This document shows, one piece after another, positions 45,009 through 56,000 of a DNA stretch of 64,000 nucleotides (position 1 is its first letter; the number at the start of each line of letters is the position of its first letter). The translations under genes were made by a program, and so were the position numbers. The stretch is from assembly GCF_024707505.1 (NCBI RefSeq), contig NZ_CP102604.1:2604001-2668000 (forward strand), given 5' to 3'. The notes beneath the pieces were generated by a model. The model did no database searches, was not told the DNA's origin, and saw only the letters and a list, made by a program, of their open reading frames with translations. This DNA comes from Pantoea sp. SOD02. GTDB taxonomy: Bacteria; Pseudomonadota; Gammaproteobacteria; Enterobacterales; Enterobacteriaceae.

Positions 45009-47573
45009 ATGACCCTCGAAATATTGACTTCACGAGAAAGACCACACCGAATATGGCTCAATGCCTTGCTCATTGGCGGGCTCACTTTTCTACTGACGCT
45101 ATTTTGTCTGGAACTGATTGTTGTCAGCGGACGTATTTCACCGCTTTGGTACTCCACAGCGCTAATGACGGTGATCGTGTTTCGTGCGCATTCCAGACAC
45201 GTTCCCTTGCTGCTGTTTGCTTGCGTGATGGGAACCGCGCTGGCCAATCTGATCATTATTGGTCCCGCGCTCAGCAACATTAAGTTCGCCATCCTGAATA
45301 TGGTGCAGGCGATTCTGGGCGGCGTGATGCTGCGCGCCCTGCTCGATCGCCGCGCCCCGCTCAATTCGTTACTCGACTGGGTGCGCTTTGCGCTGTGCGC
45401 CGGTCTGATTGCGCCGCTGCTCGGCGGCGTGGTGGCGTTATGGATGCTGCATGTCGGTAGCAGCGCGTCACTGCCCTTCTTCTCGACGTGGGTGATTTCT
45501 GAAGTGATCGGCGTGCTGGCATTTGGTCCGGTGTTACTACTGTGGCCGAATAAACCGCTGCGCCAGATTTTTACGCCAGGCCGTCAGCTGGAAACCTGCC
45601 TGACGCTAATTGGCACGCTACTCGCCAGCTATTTATCGCTGCGTTTTCTGCCGTGGCCCTTTACCTTTATTGTGGTGATACTGTTCTGGTGTGCGGTGCG
45701 GCTGCCAAAATTTGAAGCCTTTCTGCTGTTCTTCCTGAACGCCAGTTTCATCTCGATTCTGCTCGCCTTTAATTTGGTCAACCTGGCGCAAAACGGCATG
45801 CTGCTCGGCCAGGTCAGCACCTGGCTGCCGTTCCTGTTGGTGCTGCTGCCGAGCCACGTGATGGCGCTGGTGATGGACGCCTTCCAGCGCGAAAAGCATC
45901 ACATTAGCGAGAGTGAAACCCGCTTCCGTAACGCCATGGAATACTCCGCAATTGGTATGGCGCTGGTTGCGCCGAATGGTGGCTGGCAGCAGGTCAATCA
46001 GTCGCTGTGCCAGACGCTGGGCTTCCCGGCAGATGAGCTAAAAAAACTCACTTTCCAGCAAATCACCCATCCCGACGATCTCAACAGCGATTTGCAGCAG
46101 CTGGAACGGTTGGTGGCGGGTGAAATCATGACCTACACCATGGAGAAGCGCTATTTCCGCAAGGATGGCGAGATCGTCTGGGCGCGCCTGACGGTTTCGA
46201 TGGTGCGCGACGCCGCGCAACAGCCGCACTACTTCATCGCCCAGATTATCGATATTTCCGAGCTAAAACAGAGCGAGCAGGTTAATCGCCGCCTGATGGA
46301 ACGCATCACGCTGGCCAACGAAGCCGGCGGCATCGGCGTGTGGGAGTGGAATCTGCTTACGGGTGAAATGCTGTGGGACAAGCGCATGTATGAGCTGTTT
46401 GGCTTAGGTCCGCACCAAACGCCCACCTACGATCTGTGGGTGCATCTGCTTGATCCGGCTGAACGGGAAACCGCCGCGCTGGTGGTGCAGCAGGCCATCG
46501 AACGTCGCAGCGCCTTCCAGCTGGAATACCGCATCAATTTGCCGGAAGGCCCGCGCTATGTGCGTTCTGAGGCCAACCGTATCCTGAGTCAGGATGGGCA
46601 GATTGAACGTATGCTTGGCATTTGTCAGGACATCACGCCGCTGCGCGCGTTAAATGAAGCGCTGTTTCAGGAAAAAGAGCGTATGGCGATTACGCTCGAC
46701 TCCATCGGCGAAGCGGTGATCAGTACCGATGATGAAATGCGCGTTACCTTTATGAATCCGGTGGCCGAAACGCTGAGCGGCTGGCCGCAGGAAAAAGCGG
46801 CAGGCGTGCCGATTACCGAGCTACTCAACATCACGCGAGGCGCGAGCGGGCCGCGTGTGGACAACCTGTTGCTGTGCCAGCTGCCGGGCGAAAAAATCTC
46901 CCCCGATCTCGATGAAGAGCTGGTGCTGCACACGCCAGACGGCACGCGCGTCGAGATTCATTACAGCATTACGCCGCTGAAAACCCTGACCGGTGCCAGC
47001 ATCGGCGCGGTAATGGTTATTCAGGATGTCAGTGAATCGCGCAAGGTGATGAAGCGTCTGAGCTACAGCGCCTCACATGACATGCTGACGCGCCTGCCAA
47101 ATCGTCACAGCTTCGAGCAGCGTTTAAAGCAGTTGGTGAACGATGCGGCGGCCAATAATAGCCATCACGTATTGGTGTTTATCGATCTGGATAAATTCAA
47201 AGCGGTGAACGATACCGCCGGCCACGCCGCCGGTGATGCGCTGCTGCGCGAACTGGCAGAGCTGATGCCGCATCATCTGCGCAGCAGCGATATGCTGGCG
47301 CGTTTGGGCGGCGACGAGTTTGGCGTGTTGCTGCCAAATTGCGAAGTGGATCAGGTGCGCGACGTGGTGCAGCGCATCGTCACCGCCGTGAGCGAATACC
47401 GTTTTGTGTGGCAGGACCAGCCTTATCACGTTGGCGCGAGTGCCGGCATCACGCAAATCGATCAACGCAACTGCATCAGCAATGTGGTGATGTCACAAGC
47501 CGATGTCGCCTGTTACAGCGCAAAACATGCGGGCCGTGGTCAGTATCACGTTTATCAGGAAGTGCAGATGTAA
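45009..47573 (+). CDS. yegE: Membrane diguanylate cyclase (YegE/DgcE-like, no EAL domain)
   Basis: An 854-aa c-di-GMP synthase. It has an N-terminal MASE1 membrane sensor (about 10-290, eight or more TM segments), three PAS/PAC domains (about 300-420, 430-550, 555-685) and a GGDEF domain (about 690-850). The active site GGDEF is intact at about 767, with an RxxD inhibitory I-site five residues before it (RSSDMLARLGGDEF). E. coli DgcE is about 1105 aa with a degenerate EAL domain; this protein stops right after GGDEF. It should promote biofilm-type behaviour. Confidence 0.93.
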   Translation: MTLEILTSRERPHRIWLNALLIGGLTFLLTLFCLELIVVSGRISPLWYSTALMTVIVFRAHSRHVPLLLFACVMGTALANLIIIGPALSNIKFAILNMVQAILGGVMLRALLDRRAPLNSLLDWVRFALCAGLIAPLLGGVVALWMLHVGSSASLPFFSTWVISEVIGVLAFGPVLLLWPNKPLRQIFTPGRQLETCLTLIGTLLASYLSLRFLPWPFTFIVVILFWCAVRLPKFEAFLLFFLNASFISILLAFNLVNLAQNGMLLGQVSTWLPFLLVLLPSHVMALVMDAFQREKHHISESETRFRNAMEYSAIGMALVAPNGGWQQVNQSLCQTLGFPADELKKLTFQQITHPDDLNSDLQQLERLVAGEIMTYTMEKRYFRKDGEIVWARLTVSMVRDAAQQPHYFIAQIIDISELKQSEQVNRRLMERITLANEAGGIGVWEWNLLTGEMLWDKRMYELFGLGPHQTPTYDLWVHLLDPAERETAALVVQQAIERRSAFQLEYRINLPEGPRYVRSEANRILSQDGQIERMLGICQDITPLRALNEALFQEKERMAITLDSIGEAVISTDDEMRVTFMNPVAETLSGWPQEKAAGVPITELLNITRGASGPRVDNLLLCQLPGEKISPDLDEELVLHTPDGTRVEIHYSITPLKTLTGASIGAVMVIQDVSESRKVMKRLSYSASHDMLTRLPNRHSFEQRLKQLVNDAAANNSHHVLVFIDLDKFKAVNDTAGHAAGDALLRELAELMPHHLRSSDMLARLGGDEFGVLLPNCEVDQVRDVVQRIVTAVSEYRFVWQDQPYHVGASAGITQIDQRNCISNVVMSQADVACYSAKHAGRGQYHVYQEVQM

Positions 47574-47650
47574 TCTGCCACGTATGCCCATTGCCAGCCC
47601 GCGCTGGCTGCGCTAAAGTCGCCCCCTTTTTTCCGGCATGGGGGATAAAT

Positions 47651-49003
47651 ATGTTTATCGGATTCGATTACGGCACAGCAAACTGCTCAATTGCGGTCAG
47701 CGATAATGGCACGCCGCGCCTGCTGACACTGGAGAATGGTCAGCGCCTGCTTCCCTCCATGATTTGTGCGCCAACGCGTGAAGCGATCAGCGAATGGCTG
47801 CATCGCCATCATCAGGTTCCAACGCCAGACAGCGAAGGCACCGCCTTATTGCAGCGTGCGCTGCGTTATAACCGCGAAGAAGATATCGACGTCACGCCAG
47901 GCAGCGTTCAGTTCGGTTTGACTGCGCTGCAGCAATATATGGTCGATCCCGAAGAAGTGTGGTTTGTGAAGTCACCGAAATCCTTCCTCGGCGCTAACGG
48001 CCTGAAGCCGCAGCAGATCGCTTTCTTTGAAGATCTGGTGTGCGCCATGATGCTGCACATTCGTCAGCAAGGTGAAACCCAGCTCGATCGCCCGATTGAG
48101 CAAGCGGTGATTGGTCGCCCGATTAACTTCCAGGGCTTAGGCGGCGAAGAGGCCAACCAGCAAGCGCAAGGCATTCTGCTGCGTGCGGCACAGCGCGCCG
48201 GTTTCCGTGATGTCGAGTTCCAGTTTGAGCCGGTGGCGGCGGGCCTGGATTTTGAAGCTACGCTGCAGAAAGAGACGCGCGTATTGGTAGTCGATATCGG
48301 CGGCGGTACCACCGACTGCTCGATGCTGCTGATGGGCCCGGAATGGCGTCACAAAACCGATCGCCGTGAAAGTTTGCTCGGCCACAGCGGATGCCGCGTG
48401 GGCGGAAACGATCTCGACATTATGCTGGCGTTCAAAACCCTGATGCCGCTGCTGGGCCTCGGTGGCAATACGCAAAAAGGCACCGCGCTGCCTGCGCTGC
48501 CGTGGTGGAATGCGGTCGCAATCAACGATGTTCCGGCGCAAAGCGACTTCTATTCTGCGGCCAGCGGCAAACTGCTGCGCGATTTGATTCGTGATGCCGA
48601 ACACAGTGACAAAGTGGCGCACCTGCTGAAAGTGTGGCAGCAGAAGCTGAGCTATCGTCTGGTGCGTGCGGCGGAGGAGAGCAAGATTGCGCTGTCGGAG
48701 GTGAAAGAAACCGACGCCTCGCTGGCGTTCATCGCCGCCCAATTGCAGGCGCAAATCAGCGCAGCGCAGCTGGAAGAAGCGATTAACCAACCGCTGGAAC
48801 GGATTCTGGAGCAAGTGCATCTGGCGCTCGCCACCTGCGAAACCAAGCCAGAAGTAATTTATCTCACCGGCGGTAGCGCACGTTCACCGGTGCTGCGCGC
48901 CGCACTACAGCAGGCGCTGCCCGATACGCCTATCGCCAGCGGCGATGACTTCGCCTCGGTGACCGCCGGCCTCGCCCGCTGGGCCGAAGTGATGTTCAGA
49001 TAA
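47651..49003 (+). CDS. yegD: YegD, Hsp70-like protein
   Basis: A 450-aa actin/Hsp70-fold ATPase (E. coli YegD 450 aa). The phosphate-1 motif is MFIGFDYGTANCSIAV (about 1-16), phosphate-2 is VLVVDIGGGTTDCSML (about 213-228), and the adenosine motif is EVIYLTGGSARSPVLR (about 403-418). It lacks the C-terminal substrate-binding domain of DnaK, so it is an atypical chaperone of unknown client. ATG 47651 has GGGGA 7 nt upstream; upstream in-frame codons overlap yegE and are rejected. Confidence 0.95.
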   Translation: MFIGFDYGTANCSIAVSDNGTPRLLTLENGQRLLPSMICAPTREAISEWLHRHHQVPTPDSEGTALLQRALRYNREEDIDVTPGSVQFGLTALQQYMVDPEEVWFVKSPKSFLGANGLKPQQIAFFEDLVCAMMLHIRQQGETQLDRPIEQAVIGRPINFQGLGGEEANQQAQGILLRAAQRAGFRDVEFQFEPVAAGLDFEATLQKETRVLVVDIGGGTTDCSMLLMGPEWRHKTDRRESLLGHSGCRVGGNDLDIMLAFKTLMPLLGLGGNTQKGTALPALPWWNAVAINDVPAQSDFYSAASGKLLRDLIRDAEHSDKVAHLLKVWQQKLSYRLVRAAEESKIALSEVKETDASLAFIAAQLQAQISAAQLEEAINQPLERILEQVHLALATCETKPEVIYLTGGSARSPVLRAALQQALPDTPIASGDDFASVTAGLARWAEVMFR

Positions 49004-49009
49004 AAGTCA

Positions 49010-49029
49010 GGGCGGCATCATTGCCGCCC
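49010..49029 (+). terminator. Hairpin after yegD
   Basis: An 8-bp stem GGGCGGCA/TGCCGCCC with a 4-nt loop lies 6 nt after the yegD stop. The following T-run is poor (TGCTTAACGTT), so termination efficiency is uncertain. Confidence 0.6.
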
Positions 49030-49040
49030 TGCTTAACGTT

Positions 49041-49064
49041 GTAGGGTCGCCATTCATGACGACC
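49041..49064. repeat. REP-like palindromic repeat, single unit
   Basis: One GTAGGGT unit with a single stem mismatch (CGCCAT paired with ATGACG) lies between the convergent yegD and oprB-like genes. Confidence 0.75.
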
Positions 49065-49075
49065 CGTCTCACACA

Positions 49076-50410
49076 TCAGAAATTCACGTTCGCACTGATC
49101 CCGCCAACAAACGCATCTTTCACTTCACTCACCGCACCCGGCGCAACCACATATTGCAGGTTCGGACGCAGCTGCAGCCATTTGGTCAGCTGAGCGTTGT
49201 AGTAAATCTCATAGTTATATTCCGAACCATCCTGAATCGGCAGATAGGTTGGGCTGTTGAAGTCCGTCTCGCCGTTAGCGTTGTTTTGCTCACGCAGAGA
49301 ACGCGTGTAAGCGCTGTTAACGTGAATACGCGCTGCACCGACACCAATCTCATCCTGCGGACGCGCATCAAACGGCCCTTTCCAGGTGAAGCTCACCGAC
49401 TGATAGTTATCGGTTTTCGAGGTTTTGTGGTCGTTCATTACCGCTTGTACGGTAACGCCCAAGCCACGGCTAGCATCACCGCCTTGCGCCGTCAACTGCT
49501 GTTGCAGCAGCACGTAGCCGCCATAAGCATGATCCTGGCTTTGATACGCGCCATCGCGCCAGCTGCCGTAGTTATCGCCATTCGCCGAAGAGTAGTAATA
49601 ACCGATGCGGTAATTACCCGGCAGCTTGTCTGCGCCTAACGTCGGCTTCCAGCCCAACTCTACCGGCACCATATTGCCTTCGGAGTTGCTGGTATCCAGG
49701 CGGAAACCGTCTCCACGATCGTAGTTGGCACTGTTCTGGTTATAGAAGCCGACCTGGAAGAATACCTCAGGCGTGATATTCACCTTCACGCGACCGCCCC
49801 ATTGGGAAACCGGCCAGTTGAACCAGCGATCGCCTCGCCAGTTACCTGCCTGGCCGCTACCAAACGCCAGGTTCTGGAACTTACTGTCAAAGTTATCGAA
49901 ATCTTCACCAACGGTCACACGACCCGCTTTCAGGTTCACTGTGTTATCGAACAGACCCTGGCTCAACCAGAATTGGGTTAAGCGCCAGGTTTGGCCGCGC
50001 CCGTACACTTCCTGGGGTGATGACAACATGCCAGTACGAGAATCGCCGACCTGATCGGCGATGTTCTGACCATTACGATCGGTAATCGTCACCTGGAATT
50101 TGGCATCCTGCCAGTTGAGCAGTTTTTCCAGGTCGAAGTTAGCGCCAAATGCCCACTGGTCGCTGTAGCGCATGGTAGTGTTGGTATCGGCACCGCCTGC
50201 CAGGTTGGAGCCGGTTTCCATGGTGTAGTTAACGTCGAATTTAATGCCGTCATTTTCCAGCTGCGTTCGGTAACCGCCCCAATCACCAAACATATATGGA
50301 GAGTCGTAACTGAAAGCATCAGCGGCCAGCGCAGATGCACTCAACATCGCAAACATCAGGGTTCCCGCTGCCAGGCGGGGTAAATGCTGCACTGCTTCTT
50401 TTCTGTTCAT
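49076..50410 (-). CDS. OprB-family carbohydrate-selective porin
   Basis: A 444-aa outer-membrane beta-barrel. The signal peptide covers about 1-29 (cut at ASALA|AD), the mature start has MFGDWGGYRTQLENDGIKF, typical of OprB porins, and the last residue is Phe as needed for BAM insertion. QNLAFGSGQAGNW and DRWFNWPVSQWGGRVK are further family blocks. It would let sugars diffuse into the periplasm. It is inserted between yegD and the mdt operon, where E. coli has unrelated genes. The 218-bp upstream gap contains operator-like repeats. Confidence 0.87.
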   Translation of the reverse strand: MNRKEAVQHLPRLAAGTLMFAMLSASALAADAFSYDSPYMFGDWGGYRTQLENDGIKFDVNYTMETGSNLAGGADTNTTMRYSDQWAFGANFDLEKLLNWQDAKFQVTITDRNGQNIADQVGDSRTGMLSSPQEVYGRGQTWRLTQFWLSQGLFDNTVNLKAGRVTVGEDFDNFDSKFQNLAFGSGQAGNWRGDRWFNWPVSQWGGRVKVNITPEVFFQVGFYNQNSANYDRGDGFRLDTSNSEGNMVPVELGWKPTLGADKLPGNYRIGYYYSSANGDNYGSWRDGAYQSQDHAYGGYVLLQQQLTAQGGDASRGLGVTVQAVMNDHKTSKTDNYQSVSFTWKGPFDARPQDEIGVGAARIHVNSAYTRSLREQNNANGETDFNSPTYLPIQDGSEYNYEIYYNAQLTKWLQLRPNLQYVVAPGAVSEVKDAFVGGISANVNF

Positions 50411-50467
50411 GATGGTTATTCTTATATGAAGTTACTGGAATGGATCGAACAGAGGATAGTGCTGAAG

Positions 50468-50487
50468 ATTTGGCAATTTTTGCAAAT
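50468..50487. promoter_or_regulatory. Operator-like inverted repeat upstream of the OprB gene
   Basis: A 20-bp imperfect palindrome (ATTTGGCAA/TTTGCAAAT) lies about 60 nt upstream of the porin ATG, in the region expected for a promoter. A partial CRP half-site pattern (TGTGA, six bases, TCGAT) is at 50530-50545. Both are visual calls only. Confidence 0.3.
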
Positions 50488-50593
50488 ATGTGCGCAGTTT
50501 ACCGCAGGTTGATAGTGCGCTAGCGCAATTGTGACGCCAGTCGATGATTGAAAATCTTTTGGCTAAAATGGCATTTTTTGTGAGGCAGAGCAG

Positions 50594-50620
50594 GAAAAAG
50601 GCGGGACGCCGCAGCGTCCC
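50594..50620 (-). terminator. Intrinsic terminator after the aldo/keto reductase gene
   Basis: On the minus strand GGGACGC/GCGTCCC is followed by GCC and TTTTT within 30 nt of the stop. Confidence 0.85.
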
Positions 50621-50628
50621 TGAAAACA

Positions 50629-51591
50629 TTACAGTTTGCTGGCGCTCGCCAGCTCTTCGATCTCTTGCTTGCTGAGTTCCAGCTGAGTAGCTTTCACCAG
50701 CTCATCCAGCTGCTCTAGCGAAGTGGCACTGACAATGGGCGCGGTAATGCTTGGACGCGCAATCTGCCACGCCAGCGCAACCTGCGTTGCTGAAACATCG
50801 TGCGAGGCGGCGACATCTTCTAACGCTTCAACAATGCGCTTGCCGCGTTCATTCAGGTACTTATCCACGATGCCCTGCCCGCGCTTACTTTTGCTGGCAT
50901 CTTCCGGCTTTTTGTACTTACCGCTGAGGAAGCCGCTGGCCAGCGAATAGTAGTTAATCACGCCGAGGCCATTTTTCACCGCGACCTGCTCCAGACCGCT
51001 TTCGTACTCCTGACGGTCGTAGAGATTGTATTCAGGCTGCAGCGTTTCATAGCGTGCCAGGCCGTGCTGCTTGCTCACATCCAGCGCTTCCTGCAGACGT
51101 TTAGCGTTGTAGTTAGACGCGCCAATCGCACGCACTTTGCCCTCTTTGATCAGCGAATCGAAGGCTTTGAGAGTATCCAGCAGCGGCGTGGTTTCATCAT
51201 CACGGTGCGCCTGATAGAGATCGATAACGTCGGTTTGCAGGCGACGCAGTGAATCTTCCACCGCCTGACGAATGTAAGCCGGTTTAAGGCCGGTTTTCTC
51301 TGGCGACAACTCCATGCCGACTTTGGTGGCAAGCACGATGCTATCGCGCTTGCCGCTTTTCTTCAGCCATTTACCGATGATGGTTTCCGATTCGCCACCT
51401 TCGTTACCCGGCGCCCAGCGCGAATAAACGTCGGCGGTATCGATGAAGAACAAGCCCTTCTCCACCAGCGCATCAAGCAGTGAGAACGAGGTTTTCTCAT
51501 CCACCGTCCAGCCAAACACGTTGCCGCCAAAGGTGAGACGGGGAACTTCGATACCGCTGTCGCCAAGCTGGCGGAGTTTCTGTTGACTCAT
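50629..51591 (-). CDS. Aldo/keto reductase
   Basis: A 320-aa NADPH-dependent aldo/keto reductase of the YajO/YghZ-like type. The catalytic tetrad is visible as FIDTADVY (Asp and Tyr, about 48-55), ATKVG (Lys about 85) and YQAHRDD (His about 121). A C-terminal cofactor block reads APIVSATSLEQL (about 283-294). ATG 51591 has a strong AAGGAG 8 nt upstream. The physiological substrate is unknown. It is divergent from mdtA. Confidence 0.88.
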   Translation of the reverse strand: MSQQKLRQLGDSGIEVPRLTFGGNVFGWTVDEKTSFSLLDALVEKGLFFIDTADVYSRWAPGNEGGESETIIGKWLKKSGKRDSIVLATKVGMELSPEKTGLKPAYIRQAVEDSLRRLQTDVIDLYQAHRDDETTPLLDTLKAFDSLIKEGKVRAIGASNYNAKRLQEALDVSKQHGLARYETLQPEYNLYDRQEYESGLEQVAVKNGLGVINYYSLASGFLSGKYKKPEDASKSKRGQGIVDKYLNERGKRIVEALEDVAASHDVSATQVALAWQIARPSITAPIVSATSLEQLDELVKATQLELSKQEIEELASASKL

Positions 51592-51721
51592 TTTGTTCTC
51601 CTTATTCAAACGAGACAGGTCTGCTATTGAGCTTAGCAAAGGAAATGGTCGCGCTTATGCCTATTGCTGGCAGAATATTTACAGAATATGAATACTTACC
51701 TTCGCCAGGGCGATATTCTTA

Positions 51722-51739
51722 TTTCCTTCAATTTTTGCC
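51722..51739 (+). promoter_or_regulatory. Candidate BaeR box upstream of mdtA
   Basis: TTTCCTTCAATTTTTGCC agrees with the E. coli BaeR box (TTTTTCTCCATDATTGGC) at about 12 of 18 positions and lies about 90 nt before mdtA, the expected place. The match is modest. Confidence 0.4.
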
Positions 51740-51829
51740 CGATCCGGGCGACTACAATCATTCGTTTGCGTAGTGGCATTTTTATTACGCACCTTGGGAA
51801 TACGAAACCGCTGGAGAGCACACACCTTG

Positions 51830-53050
51830 ATGAACCGTCGACTAAAAACAAGCTTGCTGGCTGTAGCCGTGATTGCCGTATTGGCTGGCGGATATTACTG
51901 GTGGCAACATCCAGCGGAACCGAATAAACAGACGCAGGCTGAAGGTCCGCAGCAGCGTGGACGCGGCGCAGGCGGCAAACGCCCCTTAGCGCCGGTGCAA
52001 GCCGCAGCTGCCAGAACTGAAAGCGTGCCGTATTTCCTCAGCGGCCTCGGCACCGTCACCGCCGCCAACACCGTCACCGTGCGCAGCCGCGTTGATGGGC
52101 AATTGATGGCGCTGCACTTCCAGGAAGGACAACAAGTGGCCGCCGGCGCTTTGCTGGCGGAAATCGATCCGCGTCCTTATCAGGTGGCGTTAACCCAGGC
52201 GCAGGGCCAAATGGCAAAAGATCAGGCCACACTTGCCAATGCGCGCCGCGATCTCAGCCGCTATGAAAAACTGGCAAAAACTTCGCTGGTGTCACAGCAG
52301 GAACTCGATACGCAACGTTCGCTGGTGAGCGAAACACTTGGCACCATCAAAGCCGATGAAGGTAACGTCGCCAGCGCCCAGCTCAATCTGACTTACAGTC
52401 GCATTACCGCGCCAATTGGTGGACGCGTCGGCTTGAAGCAGGTTGATGTCGGCAACTACATCACGTCCGGCGATACCACCGGATTAGTAGTGATCACCGA
52501 AACCCACCCGATTGACGTGGTGTTCAGCGTCGCCGAGAACAACATCAGCCAAATCCTCAAGGCGCAGAAAAGCGGACAGCCGCTGATCGTCGAAGCCTGG
52601 GATCGCAGCAACAAAACGCTGCTGACCAGCGGCACGCTGTTGAGTCTCGATAACCAGATTGATGCCACCACCGGCACCATCAAGCTCAAGGCGCGCTTTA
52701 GCAACGAAGATGACACGCTGTTCCCGAACCAGTTTGTGAACGCGCGCCTGAAAGTCGATACCTTGCAGGATGCGGTGGTGATCCCGACTGCCGCGCTGCA
52801 GATGAGCAACGACGGTCACTTTGTCTGGGTGGTCAACAGCGACAACAAAGTGAGTAAGAAACGCGTTACCGCTGGGTTGCAGGACAGCCAGAAAGTGGTG
52901 ATCAGCGCGGGCCTTGAAGCGGGCGATCGCGTGGTGACCGACGGGCTGGATCGTCTGACGGAAGGCGCCACCGTTGAAGTGGTGGCACCGCAAAGCGCCG
53001 CGACACACAGCACGCGTGCTGCGCAGCCCGCACGCGGAGAGCGTCAATAA
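51830..53050 (+). CDS. mdtA: MdtA, periplasmic adaptor of the MdtABC efflux pump
   Basis: A 406-aa membrane fusion protein. A membrane-anchoring N-terminal helix (about 7-25) precedes the lipoyl/hairpin regions: [20 protein letters not shown] is nearly identical to E. coli MdtA, as is [19 protein letters not shown]. It links the MdtB/MdtC RND pump to the TolC channel to expel bile salts, novobiocin and other compounds. ATG 51830 gives the usual N-terminus; the longer in-frame start overlaps the promoter region. Its stop overlaps the mdtB start by one base. Confidence 0.96.
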   Translation: MNRRLKTSLLAVAVIAVLAGGYYWWQHPAEPNKQTQAEGPQQRGRGAGGKRPLAPVQAAAARTESVPYFLSGLGTVTAANTVTVRSRVDGQLMALHFQEGQQVAAGALLAEIDPRPYQVALTQAQGQMAKDQATLANARRDLSRYEKLAKTSLVSQQELDTQRSLVSETLGTIKADEGNVASAQLNLTYSRITAPIGGRVGLKQVDVGNYITSGDTTGLVVITETHPIDVVFSVAENNISQILKAQKSGQPLIVEAWDRSNKTLLTSGTLLSLDNQIDATTGTIKLKARFSNEDDTLFPNQFVNARLKVDTLQDAVVIPTAALQMSNDGHFVWVVNSDNKVSKKRVTAGLQDSQKVVISAGLEAGDRVVTDGLDRLTEGATVEVVAPQSAATHSTRAAQPARGERQ

Positions 53051-56000
53051 TGCAGGTGATGCCTCCTGACAGCAGCGGTGGACCTTCGCGCCTGTTTATT
53101 CTGCGCCCGGTCGCCACCACGCTGCTGATGATCGCCATTTTGCTAGCCGGCGTGCTCGGCTACCGTTTTCTGCCGGTTTCCGCTCTGCCTGAAGTCGATT
53201 ATCCGACCATTCAGGTAGTTACGCTTTATCCCGGCGCCAGTCCTGATGTCGTCACCTCCTCGATTACCGCGCCGCTGGAACGCCAGTTCGGCCAGATGTC
53301 CGGCCTGAAGCAGATGTCGTCGCAGAGTTCGGGCGGCGCTTCCGTGGTGACATTGCAGTTTCAGCTGACGCTGTCACTGGATGTTGCCGAGCAGGAAGTG
53401 CAGGCGGCGATCAACTCCGCCACCAACCTGCTGCCTAACGATCTGCCGAATCCGCCGGTTTACAGCAAAGTGAATCCGGCCGATCCGCCGATCATGACGC
53501 TCGCCGTTACCACCACCAGCATGCCGCTCACGCAGGTGCAGGACATGGTGGAAACGCGCGTGGCGCAGAAAATTTCCCAGGTTTCGGGCGTGGGTTTGGT
53601 GACGCTTTCGGGCGGGCAACGTCCTGCGGTGCGCGTGAAGATGAACACCCAGGCGCTGGCCGCGCTCGGCCTGACCAGTGAGTCAGTACGTACCGCCATT
53701 ACCAACGCTAACGTCAACTCGGCGAAAGGCAGCCTCGACGGCCCAACGCGCTCGATTACGCTGTCGGCCAACGACCAGATGACCTCGGCGGAAGATTATC
53801 GCAAGCTGATCATCAGCTATAACAACGGCGCTCCGGTGCGACTGGGCGATGTCGCCACCATTGAACAAGGTGCCGAGAACAGTTGGCTGGGTGCCTGGGC
53901 GAACCGTCAGCAGGCGATTGTGCTCAACGTGCAGCGCCAGCCCGGCGCCAACATCATCGCCACCGCCGATAATATCCGCGCTATGTTGCCCGGTTTAACC
54001 GCCACGCTGCCGAAATCGGTGGATGTGAAACTGCTAACTGACCGCACCACCAATATCCGCGCTTCGGTCAGCGATACCCAGCACGAACTGATGCTGGCGA
54101 TGGCTTTGGTGGTGATGATCATCTACCTGTTCCTGCGTAACGTCCCGGCAACCATCATCCCCGCCGTCGCCGTACCGCTATCGCTAATCGGCACCTTTGC
54201 CGCGATGTATTTCCTCGGCTTCTCGATCAACAACCTGACGCTGATGGCACTAACCATCGCTACCGGCTTTGTGGTTGATGACGCCATCGTGGTGATCGAG
54301 AACATCTCACGCTATATCGAAAAAGGCGAAAAACCGCTGACGGCGGCGCTGAAAGGCGCGGGCGAGATTGGCTTCACCATTATCTCTCTCACCTTCTCGC
54401 TGATTGCGGTGCTGATTCCGCTGCTGTTTATGGGCGATGTAATTGGCCGCCTGTTCCGCGAATTCGCCGTGACGCTGGCGGTGGCGATTTTGATTTCCGC
54501 CGTAGTATCGCTGACGCTGACGCCGATGATGTGCGCCCGCATGTTAAGCGCCGAATCGCTGCGCAAGCAGAACCGCTTCTCGCGCGCCAGCGAAGCGATG
54601 TTTGACCGCATTATTGCCAGCTACGGACGCGGCTTAACGCGCGTGCTGCTGCATCCGTGGATCACCTTGTCGGTGGCGCTCAGTACCTTGCTGATCACCG
54701 TGTTGCTGTGGATCGTCATCCCCAAAGGCTTCTTCCCGCAGCAGGATAACAGCATCATTCAGGGCACCTTGCAGGCGCCGCAGTCGGTTTCTTACGCCAA
54801 CATGGCGGAGCGCACGCGTGATGTCGCGTCGATCATCATGAAAGATCCGGCAGTGCAGAGCATGACTTCGTTTGTCGGCGTCGATGGTACCAACGCCGCG
54901 CTCAACAGCGCGCGCCTGCAAATCAACCTCAAGCCGCTGAATGAGCGTGACGATCGTATTCCGGCGGTGCAGCAGCGCCTGCAACAGGCGTTAGCTAAAG
55001 TGCCGGGCATTTCGCTGTGGCTGCAACCGGTGCAGGATTTGACCATTGATACCCAAGCCAGCCGCACGCCGTACCAGTTCACGCTGCAATCTGGCTCGCT
55101 CGAGTCGCTGAGTTTGTGGGTGCCGAAACTGCTGGAGCAGCTGAATACGCTGCCGCAACTGCGTGACGTCAGCAGTGACTGGCAGGATCAAGGTTTGGAA
55201 GCTTTTGTCCGTGTCGATCGTGACAGCGCCAGCCGCCTGGGCATTAGCATGGCCGATGTCGATAACGCGCTGTATAACGCCTTTGGTCAGCGGCTGATCT
55301 CCACCATTTACACCCAGGCCAACCAATATCGCGTGGTGCTGGAACAGAACAGCGATGCCACGCCGGGACTGGCGAGCCTCGACGGCATTCGCCTGACCAG
55401 CAGCGACGGCGGCAGCGTGCCGCTCAGCGCCATCGCGCAAATTGAGGAGCGCCACGCCGCGCTCAGCATCAACCATCTCGATCAGTTCCCGTCAGCAACC
55501 TTCTCGTTTGATGTCGCCGACGGTTATTCGCTGGGCGATGCGGTGAAAGCGGTGAGCGCGGCGGAAGATCAGGTGGGCATGCCCGCCGAGATGATGACGC
55601 AGTTCCAGGGCAGCACGCTGGCCTTCGAAGCCGCGTTGTCCAGTACCGTGTGGCTGATTGTGGCGGCGGTGGTGGCGATGTATATCGTGCTTGGCGTGCT
55701 GTATGAGAGCTTTATCCATCCGATCACCATTCTCTCGACGCTGCCCACCGCCGGTGTGGGTGCGCTGCTGGCGCTGATGCTAAGCGGCAACGAGCTGGAT
55801 ATCATCGGCATCATCGGCATTATCTTGCTGATCGGTATCGTGAAGAAAAACGCCATCATGATGATCGACTTCGCACTGGCGGCAGAGCGTGAACAAGGCA
55901 TGCCGCCGCGCGAGGCGATTTATCAGGCGTGCTTGCTGCGTTTCCGTCCGATTCTGATGACGACATTGGCGGCACTGCTCGGTGCGTTGCCGCTGATGCT

